The notes: generated by a model from the letters alone, not told the origin. 64,000 nt of DNA from Nitrososphaerota archaeon (GCA_028866895.1 JAGWHF010000003.1:1-64000); one strand, 5' to 3'. Counted from the stretch's first letter, positions 1 to 9,690 are shown. Numbers and translations are program-made.

Positions 1-192
1 ACCAACACCAAATCCGCATTGTGAAGTTCTATTACAACATTTATTGCATGTAGCCATATACCAATACAGTACAATGTACTATTTATGGATAATTATGATT
101 TTCATTTCCAGACATTAGAGAAGAGACATATTCATTTTCTAGAATTTTCTACCTATATCTTATTAGACGAATTGTATGTAATATGACACAGA

Positions 193-372
193 ATGCCAAG
201 AAAGGGTTACAGAGTCATGTCAATCAAAGAAGAATCTTTTTTAAGATTTCAAAAGGCGGCAGATGATGCAAGAAAAGTGTTTCCAAACATGGACAATAGC
301 AGGTTTCTTGACTTGCTTTTAGAAGTTAGAGAACAACAGACTCCTAGCAGAAAAAGAAAGAATATCAATTAA
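193..372 (+). CDS. small ribbon-helix-helix-like protein (59 aa)
   Basis: A short basic protein that begins MPRKGYRVMSIKEESFLRF. That opening resembles ribbon-helix-helix DNA-binding proteins, where a short beta strand is followed by two helices; the rest (residues about 15-45) looks helical and the tail is Lys/Arg-rich. An internal ATG at 217 would give 51 residues, but the upstream ATG keeps the MPRKGY strand also seen in the related small genes at 61165 and 61554. A TATA-like CTTATTAG lies about 30 bp upstream. By analogy it would bind DNA as a dimer; its target is unknown. It sits alone at the left edge in AT-rich sequence. The family call is inferred from pattern only. Confidence 0.5.
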   Translation: MPRKGYRVMSIKEESFLRFQKAADDARKVFPNMDNSRFLDLLLEVREQQTPSRKRKNIN

Positions 373-984
373 AAATCAATACTTGGTACGACATTGGTAC
401 TTTCTCTACTTTCATATTATAATTCCATTATTTTGAAACCCCTGCTAATTAACCCGTAGGGCTAGTGCGTCGCAAGAGGTGGAATTGCACTAAGGGTAAT
501 GAGAGGTAAATTTGTGAATGAGAGCCTAGTCTTCCCGCTGAATAGCATACAATCACGAGCGAAATGAGGATTGCAAGGTATGAACAAACGAGATACATGC
601 GGCATCAAGTATAGTGTCAAGAGTGATGCAAAACAGGTGACCAGTAGGGGTGTGTCTGTGGGTGTGAGAATTGGAATGGAGTGTATTAATCAAGCGTACA
701 GGCTAAACCCATATTAGAAGTGCATGCCATACCATAACTGACAACGAGGATAAGAGTCGAATCCACAAAACTAAATTGGTTATGAAGTTCTCTGCTTCAC
801 GGAATAACCTACTATATCCGGCCTAGCCACTTTTCATTATAATACCAAATCAGGATAAAAGGTTAGTAAAGCTAAAGATTTGAATCCGAAAGTTCTTAAA
901 CTCGGCAACCGCATGTAAATTCCGATAATTAATCGGCGGAACATCAAAAACCATCACGGGTTCGGAACGTCACATGCCAATTTT
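373..984. other. gene-poor stretch between the RHH-like gene and the histidine kinase
   Basis: About 610 bases without a convincing gene. One short open frame at 580-717 (+, 45 codons, ending ...INQAYRLNPY) has a weak TATA-like ATACAATC about 28 bp upstream. It has a plausible composition but no family I recognise, and it could be a transposase remnant. The right part (about 830-984) is the 3' flank of the histidine kinase. No tRNA, CRISPR or clean terminal inverted repeat was seen. Confidence 0.4.
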
Positions 985-2520
985 TCATTCCCTGTGTGGC
1001 ATTCTGATTATAAACGTGGAAGGTAGTTTTACTTCTATCGTCCACCCGTGTTGCTCTGCCAGATTTTTGCATGTTGGCAATCCAAGGCCGGTTCCAGACC
1101 TTTTTGTGGTAAACAATGGCTCAAAAATTTGCGGGAGGATATCATGCGGTATCCCCGGGCCTGAATCTGAGACCGCCACAGTGTCATAGCCAGCTTTGTT
1201 TTCAACCTTTATTGTTATCGTACCTTTGCTGGCATCTATGGCTTGGATTGCATTAGTGATCAGGTTTTCGAGGATTAGCTCAAGCTTTACCTTGTCACAG
1301 TACACCTGCAGATCATCCTCAGGCAGGATGACCGCTATATTGTCAGACATCCTTATTTTACCGAGACTTGAATGTATCACCTCCAACAGGGAGCATGACT
1401 CTTTTTTAATATCGGTGGACCTGACGAAATTCAGTATGTCGTCAACCTGGGACGATATCCTCGAGATGGCTCGGTCTATCATGTCAAATACAGGAATCTC
1501 GATTTCCCTATTTCCCTGATTCTTGATTTTTAGCAGCTCTGTTGCGTTATGGATTATGGCCAGCGGATTCCTGATATCGTGGGTGAACCTTGAGGTAATC
1601 TCCCCTATCGTCATGAGTCTCTTTGCCCTCTCAGTCTCAAGTTCTTCCTTGGCTTCATAGATCTCCGTCATGTCCTTTAAAGAGACTATCCTTCCAACCA
1701 TTCTTCCCTTGTCATCATATGCAGTGGTACCGCTAAGAAGCGCCGGAAATTCCCAGCCATCTTTTCTTTTCATCCATATTGTCTGGTTTGTAACCTCGCC
1801 TGTCTTTTTCCATTCCTCCAATCCACCTGCCAGTTTTTCGAGGCTCTTCTTCGAGGTATGGTCAAAGATGGATTTTCCAATCACCTCACCTTTTGTATAT
1901 CCGAGCATTTTTGCGTAATTGGTGCTGCAGTCGAGAATGGTGCCGTCGTCAGAGATGGAACGGACAAGATCTGGCAGACAATCGTAGAGATTTTGATATC
2001 TTTCCTCCATTTTAGAGAGGCGTTCATATGCGGTCTCAAGTTCCTTGTACTGGTCCTTTGTTCGAGAGACTGCTTGTTCTAGTTTCTCTATTAGTACCAG
2101 TTTTTCTTTGATCTGTCGCTCCTGCTGCAGTAACAACTTCTTATTTGATTCATAGATATCAGAAAGATCCTTTCCTGTTAGAAGATATCCTAAAATGTTG
2201 TTTTCTTCATCGCGCAACGTTGAGCCGCTCCAGATCGTGGGAAATACTGACCGGTCCTTTCTCTTCAGCAGGATTGGGACATTCAGGTTTATTTCGTTGG
2301 TTTTTACCCTCTCAAATTCTAGCATTGCCCTATCCCTGTCTTTCTCGTCAACCAGCTCTACCGGTCCTATGATCCCTATCAACTCGTTCCGTTCATAACC
2401 GGTATTTTGCAAAAGGTGGTGGTTGCATTCAAGAATTTTGCCCTCTTTGTCCAAGATGCCTGCCATCTCCGGCATCGTTTCGAGTATTTTTTTAACAATC
2501 TCACGATAGGGCAAATGCAA
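985..2520 (-). CDS. PAS-domain sensor histidine kinase
   Basis: A 511-residue soluble sensor kinase. Two PAS domains (about residues 10-120 and 175-290) are joined by a coiled-coil helix (about 125-175). They are followed by a HisKA dimerisation helix with the phospho-acceptor H314 (FTHDIRNPLAIIHN) and a HATPase domain with the N box (LENLITNAIQAI), G1 (DSGPGI) and G2 (GTGLGL). It has no membrane segment, so it should sense a cytoplasmic signal and autophosphorylate. No response regulator is adjacent, making it an orphan kinase. A TATA box (TTTTATAAG, 2531-2538) lies only about 15 bp upstream of the first ATG, so transcription may begin inside this frame and the true start could be Met16 (2475), just before PAS 1. 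Confidence 0.9.
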   Translation of the reverse strand: MHLPYREIVKKILETMPEMAGILDKEGKILECNHHLLQNTGYERNELIGIIGPVELVDEKDRDRAMLEFERVKTNEINLNVPILLKRKDRSVFPTIWSGSTLRDEENNILGYLLTGKDLSDIYESNKKLLLQQERQIKEKLVLIEKLEQAVSRTKDQYKELETAYERLSKMEERYQNLYDCLPDLVRSISDDGTILDCSTNYAKMLGYTKGEVIGKSIFDHTSKKSLEKLAGGLEEWKKTGEVTNQTIWMKRKDGWEFPALLSGTTAYDDKGRMVGRIVSLKDMTEIYEAKEELETERAKRLMTIGEITSRFTHDIRNPLAIIHNATELLKIKNQGNREIEIPVFDMIDRAISRISSQVDDILNFVRSTDIKKESCSLLEVIHSSLGKIRMSDNIAVILPEDDLQVYCDKVKLELILENLITNAIQAIDASKGTITIKVENKAGYDTVAVSDSGPGIPHDILPQIFEPLFTTKRSGTGLGLPTCKNLAEQHGWTIEVKLPSTFIIRMPHRE

Positions 2521-2602
2521 GATGGAATCTTATAAAAGACTAATAATCGTTCTGATGTACTATGCCTTCATCCAATATGGTTTTGATTCCAAGTTGATTT
2601 GC

Positions 2603-2782
2603 TCATGTTGAGGTCTTTCCCACGTCTGACCCACTGTTTGATCTCTTTACTACAAAATCAAGATGAATTGCAGCACTGTGATCCTTTGTAGAGGCTGGCC
2701 TTTACTGAATCTTGTAACAAATCTTGCTGTCCTTACCTTCTGCAACATCTCTCTTCATGTGATAGAGCGTCCTCTTGCTCAT
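2603..2782 (-). pseudogene. possible degraded small gene with an in-frame stop
   Basis: On the minus strand an ATG at 2782 is preceded by a purine-rich GGGGGAGGG and has a TATA-like element about 30 bp upstream. It opens a frame starting MSKRTLYHMKRDVAEGKDSK that hits TAA at 2702-2704 after 26 codons. The same frame then stays open for another 32 codons to TGA at 2603-2605. The second half is protein-like (AAIHLDFVVKRSNSG). This fits a 59-codon gene broken by a nonsense mutation, but a 26-residue peptide or chance cannot be excluded. No family is recognised. Confidence 0.25.
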
Positions 2783-2862
2783 CCCTCCCCCTTCCCTTCA
2801 AAAGGCTCGATTATTTTGTAATGAATTGCTTGTTTTACAACCTAGACAAGGTACCAAATCAT

Positions 2863-3669
2863 TCAATAGAGTTTGGTCCTTCCTTTTACCATCGGCTTTG
2901 CCTTCTCCGACAGGTAGTCAAAGTAATCGCGGCACCACCCGTAAAATTCCTGTTCTTTTCCAAAAAATAAGGTGCTCATGTCAATCTCACCCTTCTGGTT
3001 TGGGAATATTACTGCAGCCTTCCTGTCCGCAATGTATACCGCAATCTTCAGGCTGCCCTCCACCATTTTCTGCTCCAGAGTTCCCTTTGGAATAAAGCTG
3101 GTTATTTTCTTCTGCAGGTTTTCCGCAATCTCGTCAGGCATGACCGAATCAAAACCAAAGATAGTGGACACTTTTACCCCTTTTTTTAGCCTATCAAGCA
3201 GGGTCCTTCCCTCCTCCTCCCAAGCCTGAGATACGATAAGCTGTATCTTCTCCTCCGCTTCTGATTCCATCTTCTTGATTCTCTGCTGGACGTTTGTCAC
3301 CTTGGTGACGAGATCGCAATCTCGCAAGGCCCCAAGCCTCTGTTTGAACTTGGGCGGCAGATCGCAGACGTGATCATCGAAGAACTTTTTGTGTTTTAAC
3401 AAGAACTGGTAGTACGGGATTTGTTCTGCTGCAAGCCTGCCGTATTCTGTAAGTAGGAAAAATCCCTCGGGGTCTTTTCTTATGAGGCCTGCCTCTACAA
3501 GCCTTGCCGTATTTCTGTGGGTTTCCTGGACGGTAAGACCTAGATCCTTTGCAAGTTTGTTGGTACGCGTCGGCTTTTCCAAAAGCATGTGGAGAATCGA
3601 ACATCTTGTATCGCTTGCAAGCTCCGCGAATACCTCCGAAGGAAAGGGAGAGACTTCCGAGTTTCCCAT
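2863..3669 (-). CDS. winged-helix transcriptional regulator, FilR1/DUF1724-like
   Basis: A 268-residue predicted DNA-binding protein. Residues about 10-80 form a winged helix (ASDTRCSILHMLLEKPTRTN, then KLAKDLGLTVQETHRNTARL as the recognition region and LTEYGRLA in the wing). Residues about 120-260 resemble the ligand-sensing mid/C-terminal domain of FilR1-type archaeal regulators. Such proteins are numerous in methanogens and Thaumarchaeota, and their ligands are mostly unknown. The start is well placed: a TATA box (CTTTTATAG, 3693-3701) sits about 28 bp upstream of the ATG, so the mRNA should be leaderless. It is single-gene and divergent from the pirin operon, which it could regulate (inference only). 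Confidence 0.85.
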   Translation of the reverse strand: MGNSEVSPFPSEVFAELASDTRCSILHMLLEKPTRTNKLAKDLGLTVQETHRNTARLVEAGLIRKDPEGFFLLTEYGRLAAEQIPYYQFLLKHKKFFDDHVCDLPPKFKQRLGALRDCDLVTKVTNVQQRIKKMESEAEEKIQLIVSQAWEEEGRTLLDRLKKGVKVSTIFGFDSVMPDEIAENLQKKITSFIPKGTLEQKMVEGSLKIAVYIADRKAAVIFPNQKGEIDMSTLFFGKEQEFYGWCRDYFDYLSEKAKPMVKGRTKLY

Positions 3670-3934
3670 GCAAGATGGGAGAAAATAACATTCTATAAAA
3701 GGTATTTATGACAAATGAAGATCTTTCCGGTCTACCGGATTTCTTGAACCGAATTGAGGCCTCTGAAATCAAAGTTGCATTCAAACCGGATCAGAAGATT
3801 GGACTGCCTCCGAGACTCCCAGATAAGCAGGGTTCTCGATTGGCAAACAAGCCCTCATATTGTAAACAGTTTTGTTTAAAATTCATGCCCCTCAGTTAGG
3901 ACGTGTTAAGTATGCTGCCGACCAAACACTAGGC

Positions 3935-4684
3935 ATGATTCGAATAACAAAAGAACGCGAGCAATACAAGGGGGAGCATGGGTGGCTTACCACATACCAT
4001 CACTTTTCCTTTGCAGAATACTTTGACCCAAAGAGGGTCAACTTCGGGCCCTTACGGGTCTTCAATGACGACCTAATCAGGCCCGGGACAGGCTTTGACC
4101 TGCACCAGCACCAGGACATGGAGATTGTAACCTATGTTATAGATGGAACGCTGGAGCACAAGGACAACCTTGGCAACCGTGGCATAATCGAGGCAGGCGA
4201 GATACAGAGAATGTCTGCAGGCACCGGCGTGTTTCATTCCGAGTTCAACCACTCAAAGGAAAAGCCGCTGAGGCTGTTGCAGATGTGGATCTTCAGCGAT
4301 ACAAGGGGACGCAAACCCTCATGGGAGCAGAGGAGATACACGAAGGAGGAACGCAAAAACAGATTCTTGAACGTAATAGGACCAAAAATGCCCGGACAGA
4401 GAGGCAGCATTTCAATAGGCCAAGATGCGTTATTTTATGTCTCAAACCTGGACCATGGCACCGAGCTAAGTTATAACCTTCGAGACAGTAGACTGGCATA
4501 CTTGTTTGTCATCAAGGGAGAGATCGCCCTAAATGAAAAGGCCCTTTACTCAAGGGATGCCGCCCAAGTTGAATGCGAAGAAACCCTGAGGATAAAGGCC
4601 CGGGAGGAAACGGAGATCATCCTAATAGATCTGCCCGCCCGCTACATGAAGAATTCAGTCCTGCTCGAGGTGCCAAACAGATGA
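3935..4684 (+). CDS. pirin family bicupin protein
   Basis: A 249-residue member of the pirin (YhaK/YhhW) cupin family. The N-terminal cupin carries the metal-binding pattern (GFDLHQHQDMEIVTYVIDG, then LEHKD and GVFHSEFNHS); the C-terminal cupin is less conserved. Pirins bind iron, and some bacterial members have quercetinase activity or act as regulators; the substrate here is unknown. I placed the start at MIRITKEREQYKGEHGW because that is where family members begin; an in-frame upstream ATG at 3872 would add 21 unlike residues. The stop codon overlaps the next gene's ATG (ATGA), so the two are probably translationally coupled. Confidence 0.9.
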   Translation: MIRITKEREQYKGEHGWLTTYHHFSFAEYFDPKRVNFGPLRVFNDDLIRPGTGFDLHQHQDMEIVTYVIDGTLEHKDNLGNRGIIEAGEIQRMSAGTGVFHSEFNHSKEKPLRLLQMWIFSDTRGRKPSWEQRRYTKEERKNRFLNVIGPKMPGQRGSISIGQDALFYVSNLDHGTELSYNLRDSRLAYLFVIKGEIALNEKALYSRDAAQVECEETLRIKAREETEIILIDLPARYMKNSVLLEVPNR

Positions 4685-5337
4685 GCCGGGATAAAAAATT
4701 AAAGACATTGGTCGTCAGGTATACGCCGCGCAACGAGAGGTCAAACACTGGGAAGATACTGGACGCGTTTGTCAAGGAAGCCGGCAGTTCGGAGATAGAG
4801 GAGCTTGATCTTGCAAAGGAGGTTCCCGACCTGTTCCTTGAGGAAAGCCTGGGAGCATACATTCAGCGCAACTATCTGGGGCAGGAGCTGTCGGCGGAAC
4901 AAAAAGCCAGCCTCTCAAAAATGGACCGCATGACCCTGCAGGTAAAGTCGGCAGACATCGTTGTCGTCGCATACCCGATGAACAACTTTTCCATGCCTGC
5001 CCCCGTCAAGGCGTGGTTTGATTCGGTGATGCTAAAAGGCCAGACGTGGGATGCCAAGGACGGCAGATACTACGGCCTTATGGACGGGAGGAAGGCCCTT
5101 GCCATTGTCACAAGCGGAGGGTTGTATTCCGGTGAAATGTCAGCCTGGGAGCATGCCCTGTCGCTCGCAAGACTCGAGTTCCAGTTCATGGGCTACTCCG
5201 AGATTCAAGGAGTTCTCGGAGGCGGCATGAACATGGGGGAGGAGATAAAGTCTGGGGTCTTGAGAAGATCAATTGAGGATGTCAGGAAGATTGCCAGGAA
5301 GTGGTACGGTGAAATGGCAGAGTCTCAAACGGCATAG
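4681..5337 (+). CDS. flavodoxin-fold NAD(P)H:quinone/azo reductase
   Basis: A 218-residue flavodoxin-like reductase of the FMN-dependent NADH-azoreductase/NQO type. It opens with the beta strand and FMN-phosphate loop (LKTLVVRYTPRNERSNTGK) and has the characteristic YPMNNFSMPAPVKAWFD segment and a later TSGG loop. These enzymes use FMN to move two electrons from NAD(P)H to quinones or azo compounds, often for detoxification. The start is the ATG of the ATGA overlap with the pirin gene; longer in-frame readings would overlap pirin by over 100 bases. The pairing of pirin with a quinone/azo reductase suggests a shared redox or xenobiotic-stress role (inference). Confidence 0.87.
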   Translation: MSRDKKLKTLVVRYTPRNERSNTGKILDAFVKEAGSSEIEELDLAKEVPDLFLEESLGAYIQRNYLGQELSAEQKASLSKMDRMTLQVKSADIVVVAYPMNNFSMPAPVKAWFDSVMLKGQTWDAKDGRYYGLMDGRKALAIVTSGGLYSGEMSAWEHALSLARLEFQFMGYSEIQGVLGGGMNMGEEIKSGVLRRSIEDVRKIARKWYGEMAESQTA

Positions 5338-5507
5338 TATGAAAAAATATAGGATTCATCCCACAATTAAGCGCAAAAACACCTCTGGTGGATGTAATTC
5401 CCATCACGAATGCCGACCTAAATCTCGTGCCAAAAATCACCGCTCAAAACTTTCGGCCCATGCGACTTGCCATTAAATAAAACCACAAAATTAACCCTGC
5501 AGGGCCC

Positions 5508-8411
5508 CTAGTTGTAGTTGAGCACGTTCATGTTTCCGTAGAGGTCCATAAAGTAGATCTTTCCGTTCCACTCCTCCATGCATATCGGCCCGTAGGTCAG
5601 CCCGTACAGTACAGGCATCACTTGTCCCTTCAATGCCCCGCTTGCCGGGTCCACAACGGGCGCCGCACTGCCTGACGGCAGGAGTGCCGAGATGAATCCT
5701 ACCCCATAGTCCCCGAAGAAGTACGCTCCATCCATGCCTGGATATGCAGTCCCATGGTAGAAGGCCCCTGCCGAGAGCGCCTCAAGGCCAGCGGCAGGCC
5801 CCGTCTGCGGCTCTACGCCCTCATGTGGGTACCAATAAAGCGCGGACACATAGTTTGCCAAGCCGTCAGGGTTTCCGTAGGGCGGGCTCTCATAGTTGGG
5901 CCAACCGTCATTTGACCCCGCGGCCGTAGCATTGAGAATCGACTCCCATGTGTCATATCCCGTGTCCGAGACGTACGTCTTTCCCGAATTATAGTCCACA
6001 TCAAATGCAAACGGGTTTCTCTCCCCATACGCCCATATCTCCTTCTTGATATTCGGGTTGGTGCTTGATGCAAACGGGTTGGAAGGTGGAATGGAATACC
6101 ACTGCCCGTTTACCTGCGAGTACACAGGAGTAATCCTAAGTATCTTTCCCTGAAGCGAGGTCAGATCCTGGGCATCGGCAAATCCCCATCCGTCCCCGGT
6201 GGACACGTAGAGGTTTCCGTGGGAATCAAACTTGAGGGTGCCCCCGTTGTGCCCGTTCTCGAATGCAGGTACCTTCAGTATGAGCTGCTCCCCCACCGAC
6301 GGGTCAGCAATGATATTTCCGCCCGAGTCAGTTGTCGCATGATACCTTACAACCTCACCAAATATCTCCCACCCTGGGGCCGTCGAAACGGTCTCGTTCC
6401 TTGTAACATAGAGGTAGACCCACTTTTCGGTGTTTGTCAGGTTTGCCCAGTTCGGATCAATCGCTATCCCCATTAGGCCGTTTGTCTCGTATGCCACCTG
6501 CACGTTAGGCACTTGGACGAACGGTACTGCCTGCCTCACAAAAGTGCCGTTCTGGTTTGTAAAGACCACGACCTGGCCACTGTTCTTCTCGTTTACCATG
6601 AAGGCACCTGATCCGTCAACCCCCGGACCCTTGTCCGGTATGAAGGCAAACGAGTCCGGCACGTCAGTACATCCGCTCCAAGCCTGACATGCAGGTGCAA
6701 GGCCCGTTGCCACAACCTGCGAGCTAAACGAATGCGCGTTCGTATTTACATCAATTGTAGCCGAGTAGGTGTTCCCGCTGGCATCTGATACAGTGACTGT
6801 ATGGGTCCCGTTTGCCACACTGCTTGGGATGGTGAAACTCCCGCCAAACTCTCCCACGGAATCCGACACAATGGCGGAGGCGGGCAATATAGGCGTCCCG
6901 TCAAATTTTATTGTCATATCAGAATTCGGGGCAAACCCGTTGCCCTCGCTTGCCGGTATTAATATCGTCGCCCCCGGCTTTGCAGTAGTAGGGAAGAAGA
7001 ACACGTGAGGCGTCATAGTTATCTTCGAATCTACCTTGTCATTGAGGTCGTCCTGCACCGTGATGGTGTGGGTTCCCTCAGTGGACCTCAGAGGGGCAAG
7101 AATTGCAACAAAGTTTCCGCTTGCATCAGCCTTCAGGTACGTCTCGGAAGGACTTGTGTCATCGTTTGTCGAGTTCTCGATGTATGGTATCCCGTCATAG
7201 AGAATGTTAATTGGAGACCCCGGCTCAAAGTTTGATCCTGTAACCCTCACCGATGATCCTACGTTTGCCTCAGTACTGCTCAGCGTTACGCTTGCGGGGG
7301 GTGAGATTGTAAATTCCGCAAGATGCGTGTTGGTCCCGTCAGTTGCAGAGACTGTGTGACTGCCAGCTGAAGCCCCTGCAGGAACCTGGAATGTGGCACT
7401 AAATGATCCGGTCGAAGATGTCATTATCTTGACTGGAGATGTTGCAAGTACAGTTCCATCCCAGCTCAGCGTTACGGTGGCATTCGGTGCAAACGTGCCT
7501 ACGCCGTTGTCTGGCGAGACTCCCGTTGCGTTCACTGTCGTCCCCGCGGGAGCCCTTGCCGGCGAGAGTTGCAGTGCCGTATCCCTATAGACCGCGACCA
7601 CCCCCGTGTCTGATGATATTGATACCGGCCTTGGGTTTGCCTGCGAACCGGTGTCATTCCAGTGGTCAAAGACCCATCCTCCGTAGTTTCCAACTGCCAC
7701 ATAGTACTGCTGGCCGCTAGCAAGGACAAATGTGACGGGTGTAAACCCCGAGGAAACAAGCTGTCCGGTAGAATTGGTAAGCGTGGTGTAGAACCCACCG
7801 ATGGAACCCCCTGTCGTAAGCTGCGATGATACCACCAGTTTGTACGTTGATGCAAGTGTGGTTGCAGATGACGTGTTCGAGGGCTGACCTGTAGATATTC
7901 CCTCGTAGACTGCAGAAACGCGATAAGTATACGTCGTGCTTGGAGCAAGTCCGCTGTCCACATAGAACGTATATGGCTCGTCCTGCGCAATTGTAGTCCA
8001 CGTGGAACCCCCGTCGCTTGACCTTTCTACCATGTACCCCTTTACGACCAAGCTGGTAAGAGATGGGGCATTCCAAGACAGGCTAATCTGAGACGAAGAA
8101 ACAGCTCTTGCAACAAGGTTTGTGGGCGGTGGAAGCAAAGGTATCTCTTTTGACGCAGACTGTGTAAGGGAGGTCGCTGCGCCCGATGTAGTGTTTACAG
8201 CTCCATTTATGGTAGAGGTATCCTGTGTGGCATTACTTGTAGTGGTTGTCAGCGTATTGTTCAGCGCCCCCGTTACGGTGGACGTGGATGTTGGCAAGAG
8301 CTGCCCTGAAGCCGTTCCTCCCAACGGAAGGAGGGACAAAACAAGAATAAAACCAAAAAGGCCCGCCAAGACGGCCCTCGTTCCAATAAAAACAAAATTC
8401 CTACCTGCCAA
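5508..8411 (-). CDS. secreted Fn3/Ig-repeat protein with glucose/sorbosone dehydrogenase-like beta-propeller
   Basis: A 967-residue exported protein. It has a signal peptide (VLAGLFGFILVLSLLPLGG) and a Thr/Ser/Asn-rich linker to about residue 90. A fibronectin type III domain follows (about 95-190), then at least three Ig-like units with the pattern 'G.F...F.VP...A.GTHTV...D..GN'. The C-terminal domain (about 590-967) resembles soluble PQQ-dependent glucose/sorbosone dehydrogenases (NGLMGIAIDPNW, GHNGGTLKFDSHGNLYVSTG, LQGKILRITP, YGERNPFAFDVD). It is likely an extracellular aldose dehydrogenase or a propeller used for binding. No C-terminal anchor is visible. The start is TTG (8411), about 32 bp downstream of a TATA box (GTATATAG). 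Confidence 0.85.
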   Translation of the reverse strand: MAGRNFVFIGTRAVLAGLFGFILVLSLLPLGGTASGQLLPTSTSTVTGALNNTLTTTTSNATQDTSTINGAVNTTSGAATSLTQSASKEIPLLPPPTNLVARAVSSSQISLSWNAPSLTSLVVKGYMVERSSDGGSTWTTIAQDEPYTFYVDSGLAPSTTYTYRVSAVYEGISTGQPSNTSSATTLASTYKLVVSSQLTTGGSIGGFYTTLTNSTGQLVSSGFTPVTFVLASGQQYYVAVGNYGGWVFDHWNDTGSQANPRPVSISSDTGVVAVYRDTALQLSPARAPAGTTVNATGVSPDNGVGTFAPNATVTLSWDGTVLATSPVKIMTSSTGSFSATFQVPAGASAGSHTVSATDGTNTHLAEFTISPPASVTLSSTEANVGSSVRVTGSNFEPGSPINILYDGIPYIENSTNDDTSPSETYLKADASGNFVAILAPLRSTEGTHTITVQDDLNDKVDSKITMTPHVFFFPTTAKPGATILIPASEGNGFAPNSDMTIKFDGTPILPASAIVSDSVGEFGGSFTIPSSVANGTHTVTVSDASGNTYSATIDVNTNAHSFSSQVVATGLAPACQAWSGCTDVPDSFAFIPDKGPGVDGSGAFMVNEKNSGQVVVFTNQNGTFVRQAVPFVQVPNVQVAYETNGLMGIAIDPNWANLTNTEKWVYLYVTRNETVSTAPGWEIFGEVVRYHATTDSGGNIIADPSVGEQLILKVPAFENGHNGGTLKFDSHGNLYVSTGDGWGFADAQDLTSLQGKILRITPVYSQVNGQWYSIPPSNPFASSTNPNIKKEIWAYGERNPFAFDVDYNSGKTYVSDTGYDTWESILNATAAGSNDGWPNYESPPYGNPDGLANYVSALYWYPHEGVEPQTGPAAGLEALSAGAFYHGTAYPGMDGAYFFGDYGVGFISALLPSGSAAPVVDPASGALKGQVMPVLYGLTYGPICMEEWNGKIYFMDLYGNMNVLNYN

Positions 8412-8625
8412 TTTCGAATAATCACCTTTTCTAAACTATATACCGATATCTCAACTAAATTCTAGACAAATTTTCTATAATGCAGATCCATCCATTATGT
8501 GTACGTGGATATTCGTCTTTCCAGATCATTCCGTTATTTCGTCACCTGAACCTCAATCCTGCTGCCAGTGGTAACTTTCCCCCCAAGAAATGCAAATTAG
8601 GGATGCCTCCCAAGTAGATGCATGA

Positions 8626-9690
8626 ATGGTCAGGCAAGAACAGCTCTGCTCACATGCAGCTCCAAAAAGGCCAACTCATGGTGGAGGCAGGGTCGTGCAT
8701 AGCGCATACAAGAGGGTCGTAGTAAACCCCCGGTTCAGCTATGTCATGACAGCCGGCCATCATCTTCCCAGCATGGCAGAAGAGATAGGCCGCAGCCTTG
8801 CAGGGAGGATTCGTTTCATTCATCCCAAGTTCTTCTACGACGAGGCAGGATCCCTCCTGTTCGAGCAGATAACCACCCTTCCAGAATACTACCCTACACG
8901 ATCGGAAATGGAGATTCTCAGATCCATGCGCCCCGGGCTTGCCGGGTTTCTCCAAGGCGATTTTGCCCTAGTCGAGCTTGGAAGCGGCTCAGCCAAGAAG
9001 ACCCGTCTCCTGCTAGACCTTCTGGCACAGAGGCAGGAGACCGTGGAGTATTACCCCATAGACATCTCAAGCATCATAAAGGAGAGCTCCCTGCGGCTTC
9101 AGCGAGACTACAAGAACATAAAGATAACAGGGATACTGGGCCAGTACGAGAACGGCCTCTCCTTCGTAAAGGGCATTGCATGCAGGAAGGTCATAGCTTT
9201 TCTTGGCTCAAGCATCGGCAACTTCTCGCCTTCAGCAGCATCACGGCTCCTAAAAAACATCCGTCTTGCAATGGGCCCATCAGACCTCCTCCTGCTTGGC
9301 CTCGATCTTGCAAAACAAAGGGATGTCCTTGAGAGCGCCTACAACGACTTTGCTGGTATAACCGCAAAGTTCAACCTCAACGTCCTCAAAAGGATAAACA
9401 CGGAGCTTGGCGGCAACTTTGACCTGCAGAACTTCGAGCACCTCGCATTCTACAACCAGAGTCGCAGGAGGATCGAGATGCACCTCCGCTCAAGACAGCC
9501 CCAAGAAATAACAATTTCGTCGATAAACCTCTCGTTTAAGCTACGGCGGGGCGAGACCATACTTACCGAGCACTCCTACAAGTTCACTCATGGACAGATA
9601 GAAAGCATGGCACGCGGGGCAGGCCTGGGGGTAAAGGGAATCTGGCACGATAGCAGGAAGTTTTTTGCGGTGGCTCTTCTCTCCCCCTAG
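8626..9690 (+). CDS. egtD: L-histidine N-alpha-methyltransferase EgtD
   Basis: A SAM-dependent methyltransferase that trimethylates histidine to hercynine, the first step of ergothioneine synthesis. Family hallmarks are FYDEAGSLLFEQITTLPEYYPTRSE near the N terminus, the SAM loop VELGSGSAKKT (about residues 116-126), YYPIDIS, and the FLGSSIGNF motif. The 354-residue length is slightly longer than usual because of an N-terminal extension of about 40 residues; ATG 8746 (MTAGHHLP) is a possible alternative start. It converges on egtB with a 4-base overlap of the ends, so the two pathway genes are adjacent but transcribed from separate promoters. Confidence 0.93.
   Translation: MVRQEQLCSHAAPKRPTHGGGRVVHSAYKRVVVNPRFSYVMTAGHHLPSMAEEIGRSLAGRIRFIHPKFFYDEAGSLLFEQITTLPEYYPTRSEMEILRSMRPGLAGFLQGDFALVELGSGSAKKTRLLLDLLAQRQETVEYYPIDISSIIKESSLRLQRDYKNIKITGILGQYENGLSFVKGIACRKVIAFLGSSIGNFSPSAASRLLKNIRLAMGPSDLLLLGLDLAKQRDVLESAYNDFAGITAKFNLNVLKRINTELGGNFDLQNFEHLAFYNQSRRRIEMHLRSRQPQEITISSINLSFKLRRGETILTEHSYKFTHGQIESMARGAGLGVKGIWHDSRKFFAVALLSP

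Noticed and set aside
1-192. Open frame entering from the left edge (plus strand, ends near 120)
   Set aside because: Translation is short and unlike a protein C terminus; it cannot be told from chance at the window edge.
3374-3784. 136-codon minus-strand frame overlapping the winged-helix regulator start
   Set aside because: Out of frame with the regulator, covers its promoter, and the translation is not protein-like.
5339-5476. 45-codon frame rich in Lys, Arg, His and Cys after the flavin reductase
   Set aside because: Composition is low quality, no TATA element or recognisable motif, and it is probably 3' untranslated sequence.
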